This document shows, in pieces, positions 48,501 to 59,055 of a stretch of 64,000 nucleotides of DNA. The notes beneath the pieces were generated by a model that was given only the letters and a program-made list of their open reading frames with translations, made no database searches and was not told the origin of the DNA. The position numbers were made by a program, and so were the translations under genes. Origin of the DNA: Nymphaea colorata (Eukaryota > Streptophyta > Magnoliopsida > Nymphaeales > Nymphaeaceae). Each line of letters opens with the position of its first letter. Position 1 is the stretch's first letter. Location of the stretch: assembly GCF_008831285.2 (NCBI RefSeq), contig NC_045139.1:30111206-30175205 (forward strand). Reading direction: 5' to 3'.

Positions 48501-49826
48501 CTTGTTGCCAAAGGTTACACTCAAGAATATGGTATTGACTATGAGGAAACATTTGCCCCTGTAGCTAGAATGACTACTGTTAGGACCCTTATTGCTTTAG
48601 CATCTGTTAAAAACTGGAATATCTATCAAATGGATGTTAAAAATGCCTTTTTAAATGGGGATCTTATGGAAGAGGTTTATATGGAAGTACCACCAGGGTT
48701 GTCTGTTCCTCAAAGGAAAGTTCTTAGACTTAAGAAGGCTCTTTATGGCCTCAAACAAGCTCCTAAAGCTTGGTTTGACCGTTTTAATTCTGTTATTTCT
48801 GATTATGGGTTTCATTCTTGCTTAACTGACACTGCCTTGTTTGTTAAGTATACTACTGCAGGTATCATAATTCTTCTACTGTATGTTGATGATATGATCA
48901 TTACAGGTAGTGATAAGGAAGGTATTAAAGAATGTAAGAAATTACTACAAGAAACTTTTGAAATGAAAGATTTAGGTTTTCTAACGTACTTCTTGGGTAT
49001 TGAGGTTGCATACTCTACTAGAGGATATTTTTTGTCACAAACTAAGTTTGCTGCAGAGATCATTGCTAAATCAGGCATAACAGATGATAAGGTCACAGAA
49101 ACTCCTGAAGCAGTAGGAAGCAAGATGAAGATTGATGATGGAGTTCCACTTGCCAATCCCACTCCTTACCGACAACTTGTGGGATCCTTGATGTACCTTA
49201 GCATCACTCGGCCTGACATTGCTCATGCAGTTCATACTGTGAGTCAATTTCAACATGCTCCATCAACCGTTCATATGGGAGCTGTTCTTCGTATCATCAG
49301 ATATATTAAGGGAACAATAAACAAGGGAGTATTTATGTCTTCCTCTTCCTCCTTGAACTTGATTGCTTATACTGATGCTGATTGGGGAGGAGATCCTAAT
49401 GATAGACACTCAACTACTGGATTTTGTGTTTTTCTAGGAGAATCACTCATCTCATGGAAATGCAAAAAGCAACAGAAAGTCTCACTATCCTCTACTGAAG
49501 CTGAATATCGAGCCATGGCTTCTACAACTATGGAAATTGTCTGGCTTCGCCAAATGCTCCTTGATATGGGAATAAAGATAGAAGAACCCACTGATTTATG
49601 CTGCGACAACAAGAGTTCTATCTACATTGCCAAGAATCAAACATTCCATGAACGAACAAAGCATATAGAAATGGACTGTCACTATGTTCGTGAAGAATTT
49701 TTGAAGAAGACTATCAAACTTCCATATGTCTCCTCCGAGTTCCAGCTGGCTGATTTCTTCACAAAGCCTCTATGTTCTCCCAGATTCAACTTTCTTTTAG
49801 ATAAACTTTCGGTGATAGCACCGTAA
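45537..49826 (+). CDS. Copia 3 Gag-Pol polyprotein, uninterrupted
   Basis: 1429 residues from the ATG at 45537 (the frame is open from a TTG at 45498). Gag ends with a zinc knuckle C-H-F-C-H-E-P-G-H..C (282-295). The protease has D-S-G at 401-403. Integrase has the W-H-Q-R-L-G-H block (H533), a C-N-D-C zinc pair and the acidic core (V-H-S-D-V-W-G-P, D-S-G-G-E-Y, then E-R-K-H-R-H). RT has D-V-K-N-A-F-L and Y-V-D-D (1116-1119). RNase H has Y-T-D-A-D-W-G-G (D1280), S-S-T-E-A-E-Y-R and a C-terminal A-D-F-F-T-K-P. Order and length fit a full Copia polyprotein, with no stop or shift, so it could be active. Confidence 0.97.
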   Translation: MEDSKVSIEGGSYYAPYKLDGTNYTLWAKCLEMHIKGKYLWGFIRGTSIPPTLKLTKIENGIEKQLDGVERQNAMNEYYKKLDDWEAKNSRIKEWIYGSIELRIAQNLMYYEKASEVWEYLKGMFTQKDMARKYLLIQKAQSIKQGEKNVREFFMEISSVWNELDQLSPELGLDCKCHEIRRNEIDEFRFFQFLQGLRPEFEQIRSALLSSSSPPLIHELLTKLSGEETRMKLSKEMDKDSVLVSKQEEERALAASRPGNNIKSFRPPHFKNQIRGEYKVICHFCHEPGHIRPSCPKLNNNEGQSRNLGGNFLKGGTSYPQGGQHNRGISFPQGGHYNIRQFDQRKAANVTNEGCDLSSISTTLNQIMTALQPMIKESNSGALATTASISNTPGMFSWLLDSGASFHMTPNISSLTKFERTRKESNVVTADGTSLSVKGIGNFEKEFGKQKFFVPKVSYVPKLNLNLLSVSQISDLGFDVVFSSNKCLVQDHQTGRLIGEGFRKGDLYYMDNLCIPKEKFCHYVENVDINVWHQRLGHPNVRKLSMMNPTKNICIENFKCNDCIHGKMKSLSFGERNFFSFLPFELVHSDVWGPSPIMSKGGLSYYVIFVDDFTRYCWIYFLKHKSEVFEIFKNFHMLVQTQFNAKLKILRTDSGGEYISNEFERYLKNYGIVHQKSCPRTPQQNGLSERKHRHIIETTRTLLISKNVPKNFWAETALASVYLINRMPSKVLHNTTPFEKLFKYEPDFNRLRIFGCKCFVLNDKADKLSSKVIECAFIGYSETQKGYKCYDSIKDKIIVSRNVRFCEDESGFKNCGESQHNNDYSFLFKFLSQCDDEMHDGDDSNTGGNDSRMAKDIITYHRRNRQQEVGEEEHHETIDLQPTHSGENLRRSTRNVRQPNRFVSYETFTPSHRARINAIHSHFEPSTFNEASKYIEWKNAMLEELDALRKAQTWEIQDLPIGKKTIGCKWVYKVKTKSDGSLERYKARLVAKGYTQEYGIDYEETFAPVARMTTVRTLIALASVKNWNIYQMDVKNAFLNGDLMEEVYMEVPPGLSVPQRKVLRLKKALYGLKQAPKAWFDRFNSVISDYGFHSCLTDTALFVKYTTAGIIILLLYVDDMIITGSDKEGIKECKKLLQETFEMKDLGFLTYFLGIEVAYSTRGYFLSQTKFAAEIIAKSGITDDKVTETPEAVGSKMKIDDGVPLANPTPYRQLVGSLMYLSITRPDIAHAVHTVSQFQHAPSTVHMGAVLRIIRYIKGTINKGVFMSSSSSLNLIAYTDADWGGDPNDRHSTTGFCVFLGESLISWKCKKQQKVSLSSTEAEYRAMASTTMEIVWLRQMLLDMGIKIEEPTDLCCDNKSSIYIAKNQTFHERTKHIEMDCHYVREEFLKKTIKLPYVSSEFQLADFFTKPLCSPRFNFLLDKLSVIAP

Positions 49827-49838
49827 GTTTAAGGGGGG

Positions 49839-50243
49839 TGTTAAGAAATATGATTTCTTATTGTTGTTATCTCTTAATTAGGTATTATCTTAGTTAAGAG
49901 CTAGTTTAGGATTAGTTAGGAATTAGTTTAGGATTTAGTTTATTTCTTTCTTTTCTCTTTATTTTTTATTTTTTATTTTTTTATTTTTTTATTATTTCTG
50001 CCAAACTAGCCGTTGGCAGTTCCAACAGCTCTATTAAGAGCTGTTGGAACTAGCCCAACGGCTAGTTTAGCTCATCTCTTCTTATTCTCTCTTATAAATA
50101 TCCTTGTAACAGTCTTTGTAAAGGATAAGCTGTATTTTACAGCCTTTATATTGTTTATTGAATGAGTATTACTCTTCTTCACTTGGCCTTAGTGCCTTTT
50201 TGGTATTATATGTATTCTTTGTGACTGTTATAGTCACTTTTCA
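49839..50243 (+). repeat. 3' LTR of Copia 3
   Basis: 405 bp, apparently identical to 44920-45324 base for base by eye. It follows the polypurine tract and ends TTTTCA before TACGACC. Confidence 0.96.
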
Positions 50244-50691
50244 TACGACCTCATATGGGTCTGCAAATTACATCAAAATAAGAGGTTCTTGATACGGTTT
50301 ACTTGTATAAGTTGAGAGCCAAAAAAAAAAAAAAATTTTTGAAAGTATTCCTTGCATTTGTCTTGTTGCATGAGCAGCTGGTTCAAAGTTTTCCCTTGCA
50401 AAAGATGAAACTTCTTTTTCTACGTTGAAATAGCCCGTCTACAATTACGAGTCTCTCAACCTAAACCGAAAAAGACTTAAAAGTCATATCAGTGTCGATT
50501 TGAAAATTATATATATATTTCCTAGTAAAAGCACATCCGCTCACTTTCTCTCTGATCCCAAATGCAGCCAAAACTTTTCATCTTCTAAACTCTTTCATTA
50601 ATAGATCTTTACAAACATCTACAGGGGGATCTAGCGGTAAATGGTGAATAATTACAATGGCAGAATTGAATATTGGAAACATCAAACCGTG
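50244..50691. other. Short intergenic stretch between Copia 3 and the ABCF gene
   Basis: AT-rich, with a short A run near 50322-50336 and an AT dinucleotide tract near 50508-50518. It would hold the 3' UTR of the minus-strand ABCF gene. Confidence 0.5.
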
Positions 50692-53600
50692 TTAGTTCCA
50701 TCTTTTCGCATTCTTTAGCCCTTTTGACTTTGCTTTTGCCTGCTGAAATGCCATCATTTTTTGCTTTTTCCTTGCTTCTTTTTCAGCCTGTGAATATTTC
50801 ATATAGTCATTGCAATGCATAGTTTACTTGTTGCAAGGGTTACTGGATCAGCAAATGTACCTTTGACATCTTAGATTTTGCCTTCACCTTTGGAGCCTTC
50901 TCCTCCAGCTCTGCTTCACGCTCGAGTTCCCTCTGTCTAGCCTCAAGGTTTTTCTCAAGGTAATACTGTAAAACAAATTATATATGACATCCTTTTGATA
51001 ATGGTGTGAAACAAAGCATTATGGTGCATGAAGCAGCAATCTTACTGTAGGAACAGAACAAATGAGAAACATATTGAGCATACACACACACACACAAAAC
51101 ATCAGGCAGGAACTACCATATGTGTAATTAGTGGTCCCAATAAGGCTGAGAAATATTGTGGAAAAGACCACTTAGTTCTAACCAAAATTTAACCATTCCA
51201 AGAGTTTCTCCACTTCAGTAGATTAAGGTTGAGATTCCTTCAATGAGATTTGTCTTTTAATTTCAAGTTTCAACATGTTCATTCCAAAAATATGTACAAC
51301 TGATGATTAAGATTATTCTAGTGCAATAGCTTGTGTGTGAACAAGTTCCAACATTCTTATCTAGAGTGAAAGGTTTCTTCACAAAAATGCACGTCACAGC
51401 TAGTCTGCCCATCAAGTGATCGCAAGAAAGGAGTTTATATTACTGTACTCTGAAAACAGTGCCAAGTTGTTGACAGTGGAACCTAGGTTATCTCCAGCAC
51501 TACAAGCATATATTCAGTATTATCCCACACAACATTTGACAAGGTCAATATTAGATTGGCAAACAGAATTGCGAAAGATTAGCTGGAAGCAGTAAAACAT
51601 TAACAATGGCTTCAATGCACTTACGTTATAATCCCCTGCATAGTCTTGAAGTTTTCCATCCTTCACCTCAATTACTCTATTAACTATCTGTCTTATAAAA
51701 TATCGATCATGAGAAACTGTAATAACAGTGCCCTTGTACTCTGTTATTGCCTCCTATAAAAACAGTTGGAAGATCAGAAAATTATGTTGCTTTATGCCCA
51801 GCAACCAAGTAAATAAGGAATAAAGAATAATGTGAAAAACGTTACAACGTTTACCTCAAGCATCTCCTTTGATGGTATGTCAAGATGATTGGTCGGTTCA
51901 TCTAAAACAAGCAAAGTTGATGGCTTCACCATAAACTTACAAAATGCAAGTCGTGCCTGAAAAGGCAAGGGCAAGAATAGATGTAAAGTATAGAAAACCC
52001 ACAGGATCAAGCTACAGAAAGGTGCAAACCAGGTATTGGGCCACCACTCATGTAGATAAACAATGATATCACTGATTGGACATTTGATTATACACCCAAG
52101 ATGACTTTTCAGAAGGGATTTCTCACACGTTTTTTCTAATCTCAAAAGTAACAATAGCTAGTGCTTCAGAAGGGATTACAAAATGCAAGTCGTGCCTAAA
52201 CTGACAAAGAAGATTTTCAAAATATGTTAAAGGAACGGAACAGGAAATGCATAAGTACACATCTGGAACTAAAGAAAAAGATATTAAGGTTGCAATGGAG
52301 GACATAGAGGTCATTTGAAATGGAGGATACAAAGGTCATAAGTAAAAATGACAAAGCCATACGGGAATTTCATGTAGTTACATGACCAAAACTAAAAATG
52401 ACCCGCAGTGGTATAGGATTAGTATGCCACACATTTCAAGCTAATCACTCAAGCGAACTTTGATGTTCAATCATCTCTCTCTCTCTCTCTATCACACACA
52501 CATAACAGAATTTGCAAGCTTTATGCTGAGACCAACATCACTAACCTTTTCGCCACCACTCAAGAAAGACACTTTTCTATCAAGCATGTCTGATTTGAAA
52601 TTACAACGACCAAGAAGCCCCTTTATATCATCAATTCTCCAGTCCTCAGCAACTTCTTCAACAGTCTCAAGCACTGTTTTCTCCAAGTCTAGAGCTTCTG
52701 CCTGATAAGGTTGTGACAAAAAAATTCAAGAATTAGATGCTTTTCACAATATGAGACAGGCCAAATGGTTATGTCCTCTTGGTGTTCAAGGTCATCTAAG
52801 CCTACTATTTATGTTGCATGTCAAACTGATGACTCGATGCAACTTAATTCACGAGAAAGCAAGCTAAACTCTCACGGCTTGATCTAGTTGAATGAGGTGC
52901 TGAACCATGTTTCCATGCAAGTTCTTTTTTTTTTGGCAATGTAATATTACCATTTGGCTTCCATGGAGATAGCTGATTCAGTTTTCCATTCTATGCCAAA
53001 TGCCGAAGCATAGTCCCAAAGAACTTGCCTTTTTCGAGAAAGACCCGATCAATGAAAATGAGAAAAACCTGTCTTTTTCCCCTTCTCTTAAAAAAACTCC
53101 ACAATGAATTTTTCACGTTTGCTTTTTGGCATTTTTTCACGCTTTGTTCTCATTATTCCATGTTACTTTTGCTTGAAAGTTTAAACTTAAGTTAAATTAT
53201 TTATCTTCATTTCTATCATTATTAAAGATATCATTTTCATTATTTTATCAACTTATTTTATGGTTTCTTGTTAGTTTTTCATTTTATTTTACCTTTTCTT
53301 AATTTTTAGGATTTTTTCTTTTTCTAAAAAAATTTGCCAAACTTTTTCCGAGACTTTCCTGAGATTCAGAAACTTCTCATCTAGTTGCAGGATAATCACT
53401 TTCTACACTGTCTTTCGGCACTAAACCTTGAAGTTTATTGGCAGTAGCAGATAAGTTTTGAACTTTTGATGCAATTACACAAGCTTTTATCATTTCATGC
53501 AATAAGAAAAATTACTGTTTCAGCCTGTCAATTATAGATCAGGTGTAAATAAAATCAAGTTATGACAATGGCCGTAGATACATAAAGCTTGTCAAGATAT

Positions 53601-56422
53601 TGATGATGCAGACGTCTGGAGAATGCTCTTCAATATGATATTAGATTATAATGAGCTTAAATGGTCAATAGAACAACTACGAATTACACAGCATAAACAA
53701 CACTAATTGATAGGACACAATACAAATAAAATCTTGCACAGCTTAAAATGCTATGTACCTGGTTCTGTTCAAAATAATTGGGCAGAACATTATGCTCCCC
53801 AATCAAAAGTTCACCGCCTTTTGGCTTCTCATAACCCATAATAAGTTTGAGCAACGTACTTTTTCCACATCCATTTGGACCGATTATAGCAATTTTCTCG
53901 CCCTTCTCAATAGAAATGCTTGCTTTATCAAACAGCAGCTAAACCATGAGACAAGAGTTGATTAGCAACACTATGCAAAGCTAGAACATTAGATATTATC
54001 TCAAGTTCACATATTTGCGTTGCAATATACAAAGACAGAGACCTTATCGTCATAGCCAAATTCTAGGCCCTTGATCGCTATGACAGATCTCCCACTTCTT
54101 CCCCGTTCAGGAAATCTGATTCTCATTTGTTTGCGCTGGAATGGCTTCTCAATCTGTTCTTCTTCTTGTAACTTCTCCAGTTTCTATCACAACATAAAAG
54201 AGAGTAAACAACTTCAATTGATGCTTCAGAAGGAGTTGGTAGATCAGATGAAATTTCTCCTCAGCAGAGATTAGCAGTAAAAGTTAAGGTAATACATCAT
54301 AACATAACATGGCAGCACAAAAGACTAAAAAGTTAAATTAGCATATGTTTATAGGTTTGAAGGTATATTTTCCTATATGATGAAATGTCTTCCAGAATAT
54401 TCCTTTTCAACTCCTGAGTACTTTCGTGTTCCAGATCAAAAGCTCCACCTGATGCACTATAAGAATGAAAGTCGGGTGACACTTGAGATCTCTAAAATGA
54501 AAAGTTTCTGCATAGTATTTGGTGTTTGTTCTCATTGAGGATTCCACGGAAAAGAGTGTCTTCTATTATTCCAATGAAAACAGCGGAATAGCTGATGCAG
54601 CCTTTCTTGCTACCGACAGTTGAAGACTGGCATAGCAACCAATAGTACCTTCCTTTGATGAATCAGTTACTGATATTCAAGAGAACAATTACAGCTGAAA
54701 ACTGCAGTTGTATCTTGAAAGCTTTGGCCATCAGTCTCCTTACTTTCAAGCTACTTCAACTGTTATCAACAGACTTTCCTGATTTCACCAGGGACCCCAT
54801 GAAGAGCGTGGAGGAAGTACACCATGTGTGAAATATGTGGAATGCGTTCCTTCTCCCAACGGAGAGTTCATGTTCGTACATGGTATATACCAATATGTAC
54901 GTTCTTTGTTTCTTTTGTTTTCCATTCCTTTATTACCCAAAGCGTATGTTGCTGAACTTGACACAACCTACCACAAGCACAGAAATAGACCTTGAAAAGG
55001 TGAAACAAATGGAGTTACCTTCTCTGCAGTTGATGCACGACCTGTATTAGCTCCACCACTCAATCGACTAATAATATCTTTTGTTTGCTCAATTTGCTTC
55101 TGCTGCTTTTCCCATGCCGCAAATTGGGTCTCTATCCATGCTTCTCTTGCTAGGATATACTGAGAATAATTTCCATCATAAGTCCTTGAAACTCCCATGT
55201 CTGTCTCCACAATCTTTGTGCACAGCTGATCAAGAAAAGCTCTGTCATGTGATATAACAACCATTGGTACATCTTGCTTCTGAAGGTAACCTTCCAACCA
55301 TTCTATCGTGTCGAGATCAAGGTGATTTGTGGGCTCATCCAAAAGAAGCAAATCAGGCTCCTGAAGCACCCAAAAAAAAAAAAAAAGAAGTCAAACGACG
55401 ACGTTATTTCAAAATAGTTTGTACAAAGCTAGCACTTATCAGCAAAAAGAAAAAGAAAGAAAAATAGCCAGCAGCTTAGACCAAAAGAGAAGGAAAGAAA
55501 AGCAGCAAAAGAAAGAAAGTACCTGGAGAAGAATCTTCCCCAGAGACATCCTCATCTGCCAACCACTACTAAATGAAGCAACTAATCTATCCGTGTCTTC
55601 GGGAGAGAACCCAAGCTCCGGCACCATCTTACTGATTTTCACGTCGACCTCATCGAGATCAACAGCATCTGCCCGCCTCTGAAGCAAGTCCAATTCATCC
55701 AAAAGCCTGCCCATCAATGCCAAATCATCCACCGCCTTTTCCAACGCCCTCTGTACCTTCTCAATCCTTTCCGCAATCTCCATTTCTTCCTTGAACGCAC
55801 TCATGAATTCTTCCTTCACCGTCCTACTAGGCGAGACCTCAAATTCCTGCGTCAAGAACGAGATTTTCATATTGGGCTTCGCCTTGATCAGGTACCCCGA
55901 ATCAGGCTCCTCTTCTCCCGCGATAATCTTCATTTGGGTCGTCTTCCCAGCACCATTAACCCCCACCAATCCCAGTTTCTCCCCCTTCTTCACCTCCCAA
56001 CTGACGTTCTTCAAGACTGTAACACCCTTAAAGCTCTTGCTGATGTTCTCTAACCTAACCCCAGACGAAATACTCGAAGCTCCACTCCCAACCTGCTTAT
56101 CTCTCTTCTTCGCCGACGTTTCCTTTTTTGAACTATCCGAAAACAGAGACTCTATATCCTCGACCTCTTCCTCTGTGGTGGTCGTCACTGTCTCCACGGC
56201 AACAGCCGAAAATCTAGGGCTTCTCGATCTAACGGAGAACTTCGATATCCTAGAAGCAATATCATCCTGAAATCTTAACCTAGTTTGAGCTAAAACAAGA
56301 CGTCGATTACAAGCAAACCTACGATTAAGGAATACCCTTCGACATTCTAGAAACTTGGTGTTAGCACAGAACAATGATTTTAGATCTACGCATGCGGGTT
56401 TGGAGGAAGAGACGATGTCCAT
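50692..56422 (-). CDS. ABCF5: ABCF5-type ATP-binding protein, plastid-targeted, nine exons
   Basis: Soluble twin-ATPase ABC protein of the ABCF (EF3/GCN20/EttA-like) family, whose members act on ribosomes. Minus-strand exons: 56422-55523, 55360-55019, 54183-54043, 53938-53759, 52701-52546, 51956-51855, 51753-51625, 50965-50861, 50787-50692. All introns are GT..AG in phase 0, giving 716 residues, close to Arabidopsis ABCF5 as I remember it. The first about 70 residues are basic, Ser/Arg-rich and acid-poor, a plausible chloroplast transit peptide, followed by an acidic linker. First ATPase: Walker [10 protein letters not shown] (154-162), signature S-S-G-W-Q-M, Walker [11 protein letters not shown] (D308). 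Second: G-P-N-G-C-G-K-S-T (481-489), L-S-G-G-E-K (568-573), [10 protein letters not shown] (D592). The Lys/Glu-rich tail ends K-R-W-N. No membrane segments. The first signature differs from the usual LSGGQ. Confidence 0.93.
52178..52197 (-). repeat. Duplicated exon 6 start inside ABCF intron 5
   Basis: A 20-base exact copy of 51939-51958, which spans the acceptor AG and the first 18 bases of exon 6. On the minus strand it keeps an acceptor-like TTTAG. Splicing to it would add A-R-L-A-F-C, then diverge and stop. Confidence 0.85.
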
Positions 56423-58590
56423 CGTCGTCCTCCCTCCGGTTCAGAAGGGGAAAACCACGAATTGTAAGGAAGAAACCCTCGAGGGTGAGGTAGAGCAGTA
56501 GAGACTCACGTTACTGCCGAAATGGAGAAAACCCAACGGAGCAGAAGGGATTCCAGGAAGAAACCTAGGGTTCTTGTAACAAAGTGAGATCGAAGGAACC
56601 TTCTCCCGCGAAGGATGAGTTGCAGAGGAAACTCCACCACCCGCTCTTTCTCTCCGCCATATATCAACGTTCAAAAGAGTAGGTAACACAAATACCCCTC
56701 CGTCCAATAAAACTTTCGTAGTTGCCATTCCTTTCTGAGAAAGTTATACCTTCGTCAGTATTAAACATGCGCGAAAATTGTTAAAATAAAGAATATTAAG
56801 GAAGAAAAACAAATTATATAATTGACAAAAAGGGTAACATGACATATTGAAAAATAATAAACTAAGTCTAATTAGATTTTAATTTATTAAGAAGGTAAAT
56901 AATATAACTAAGTCGAATTGTGTTTCAATTTCAGTAAATAAAAAAAAAGATTGTACATATATGAGGTCACTGTTTTTCTCTTCTTCTTTTTTCACCATTT
57001 GGGGAAGACCCAAATCTGAGATCCACTGTTATCCAATAATACATTGTTAATAAAGTGGAGGTTTCAAATTCTAAACGTAATTTTCTTCATGGATTTCTTC
57101 TGTTGAAATTCTAAAAAAGTAGTGCGTTTTTCTAGGTTCCTTGAAAAATTATATCCTTGAACGAAGTTCTTTGCTTTCATAAATGTAGCCCCCATCTTCA
57201 TCTATGACCACTAATAAAGCCATGCAAAACCCTATTCACAAATCTTTTTCCATAAATTGCAATGACTCCATGATCTCAATTCAAGTTTTTTGAAGTTTTC
57301 ATTTTCTCCCCTTTGTCATTAGTGTTGAACTGCTAATTTAAGTTTGTGTGTGCTTATTATATGTAATGTTTGTACCAATGTGTTTTGTGTACCTAAGATC
57401 AGAGATCTTTTAAGGATCTTTGAATTTGATATCTTGTGTAAGATCTAAGGTCTTTAACATATAAGTTGGATTGCTTAAAGGGACATAGCGTAACCAGGCG
57501 GCAAGATGGTTCACTTTTTAAGGGGTTTTAGGTTTGAATCTTACGTCAACTGTCACGTTCCAATGCATGATTCTTTTGGGCTGCAAATAGTAGCAAACAC
57601 AATTCTCGAGTTGATTGATGTACCACAAATTCACCTAACTCCTGAAACAAATCAAAACCTTAGAGGTATAAGGGTATGACCTTGTGGGTTTTACGTTAAA
57701 GGTAGTTTCTTCCAAGTAATATGGATTTAAAATCAATAGCTAACAAGAAATCTATCTCCAGAAATTTTGGATTTCAAATCTATGGTAACAGTGATGATAA
57801 TGCTTTTTAATCTACTTTGATTTTAGTGGACTCGCTGTTAAAGCCGGATCTCGCTCTCACTTTCATCAATAGATCTCAAGAAAATAAGAAATTAAGTGTC
57901 TGTTGTGCTTGAGGATTATGCTTTCACTCGATTAAGGGCCGAGCAGAAGCACTTTTCCTTTCTCCGGCTTCCAGGGTCTAAAGTTGTGTCGATACCTACA
58001 TTAAGTATGCATTTGCATTTTAATTATGTTATCCCTTTCTCTCCATAAGTGCAATTCTTAAGATGGGCAATTTGGTCATTTGGTAAAGACGGCGCTTTAT
58101 GCAGCCATGCGTATTTTGCATGGCTGGTTCTTGGCCAACATGATTGGGAATTTCTGGAGATAAATAAATTGTGGTGGCGAGAGGAGAAGAGGGATTTCAT
58201 CGAACACTTGGAGCCCATCGTGTGGTCCCTGTGATCATGAGGCTCAAACAATCCCTCAGTTTTGCGGCAGCTTCTGTCCCGGGACAAAATATCGCGGACT
58301 CGTTAGGTGAGTGACGCCCTCACGTATGTCATATCTAACCCCGTTTGATTCAACGGGGAACAAATCAAAGATGGCAAGCCAATCATCGGACGTTTATATT
58401 ATTTTATAATTCTTTTGTTTTTCATTTTAAATATTACAGGCTTAAAGTCTTTGGATGATCTTGTTCTTGTTATCCAAGTATGTCTTCGTTTCGAGATTTT
58501 CTTCCTTATATGGCGGCGCCCCTTGAAAATATGGGATAGTATTGATGCTTGATTTTTATTTTATGGTGAGATGGAGGGGTGAACAACAAC
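56423..58590. other. Upstream region of ABCF gene and intergenic DNA
   Basis: 56423-56750 is the likely 5' UTR and promoter of the minus-strand ABCF gene; a 95-codon frame there (56441-56728) has no family resemblance. The rest is AT-rich without a recognisable gene. A tRNA-like A-box/B-box pair lies at about 57486-57541. Confidence 0.5.
57479..57560 (+). repeat. Possible tRNA-derived SINE head
   Basis: TAGCGTAACCAGG at 57486 resembles an RNA polymerase III A box and GGTTTGAATCT at 57531 a B box, each with about two mismatches. Their 45-base spacing is that of a tRNA. The sequence does not fold as a functional tRNA by eye. Weak support. Confidence 0.25.
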
Positions 58591-59055
58591 TGGGTTCGTG
58601 AACGAGTTTGAGTTCGGCTCGTGAACGAGTTCGAGCTGAGTCATTTGCTTAACGAGTCAAGTTTGAGTTCATGAGTTAACTCGTTCAAATAATAGAGTTG
58701 AGTTCGAGCTCAACATGTAACTGCCGAGTCAAGCTTGAGCCTTAATCGAGTTTGTCGAGCCTTAATCAAGTTGATATATTCAAACAAATTTACGAGTTTG
58801 TCGAGTCTTAATCGAGTTGAACTCGAGCTCAACACGTAATGATGAATATCAATTCTATTCAAACGAGTTTGTCGAGCCTTAATCAAATCAAGCTCCAGCT
58901 CGAGCTCGAGCTCAACACGTAGCTGCCGGGTCGAGCTCGAGCTGCTTCTGTCTAGCTATTCTCAAACTCGAGCCGAGTCGAGCTTGAGGTTTCATTAGTC
59001 GAGCCGAATTCGAGCTGACTAAACTCGAGCTCGACTCAGCTCCTGTTTACCTGAG
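58591..59055. repeat. GAGCTCGAG-rich degenerate repeat
   Basis: About 465 bp built of variants of CGAGTT, CGAGCTC, GTCGAGCCTTAATC and CTCAACACGTA in both orientations, with self-complementary GAGCTCGAGCTC blocks (about 58896-58912). Such GAGCTCGAG-rich sequences are frequent in plant genomes, often inside non-autonomous DNA transposons. Outer ends are unclear. Confidence 0.75.

Larger units (their letters stand above)
44920..50243 (+). mobile_element. Intact Ty1/copia LTR retrotransposon 3
   Basis: A 5324-bp element with 405-bp LTRs (44920-45324 and 49839-50243), TG..CA termini, a PBS TGGTATCAGAGA at 45327-45338, one open gag-pol frame (45537-49826) and a polypurine tract AAGGGGGG at 49831-49838. 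I saw no difference between the LTRs, which implies very recent insertion or homogenisation. Flanking pentamers are ATTCA (44915-44919) and TACGA (50244-50248), so there is no target-site duplication. It lies on the same strand as the AAA gene, about 930 bp after its stop. Confidence 0.96.

Noticed and set aside
56441-56728. 95-codon frame upstream of the ABCF gene
   Set aside because: Likely 5' UTR or promoter sequence of the ABCF gene; no conserved motif. A true upstream regulatory frame cannot be excluded but nothing supports it.
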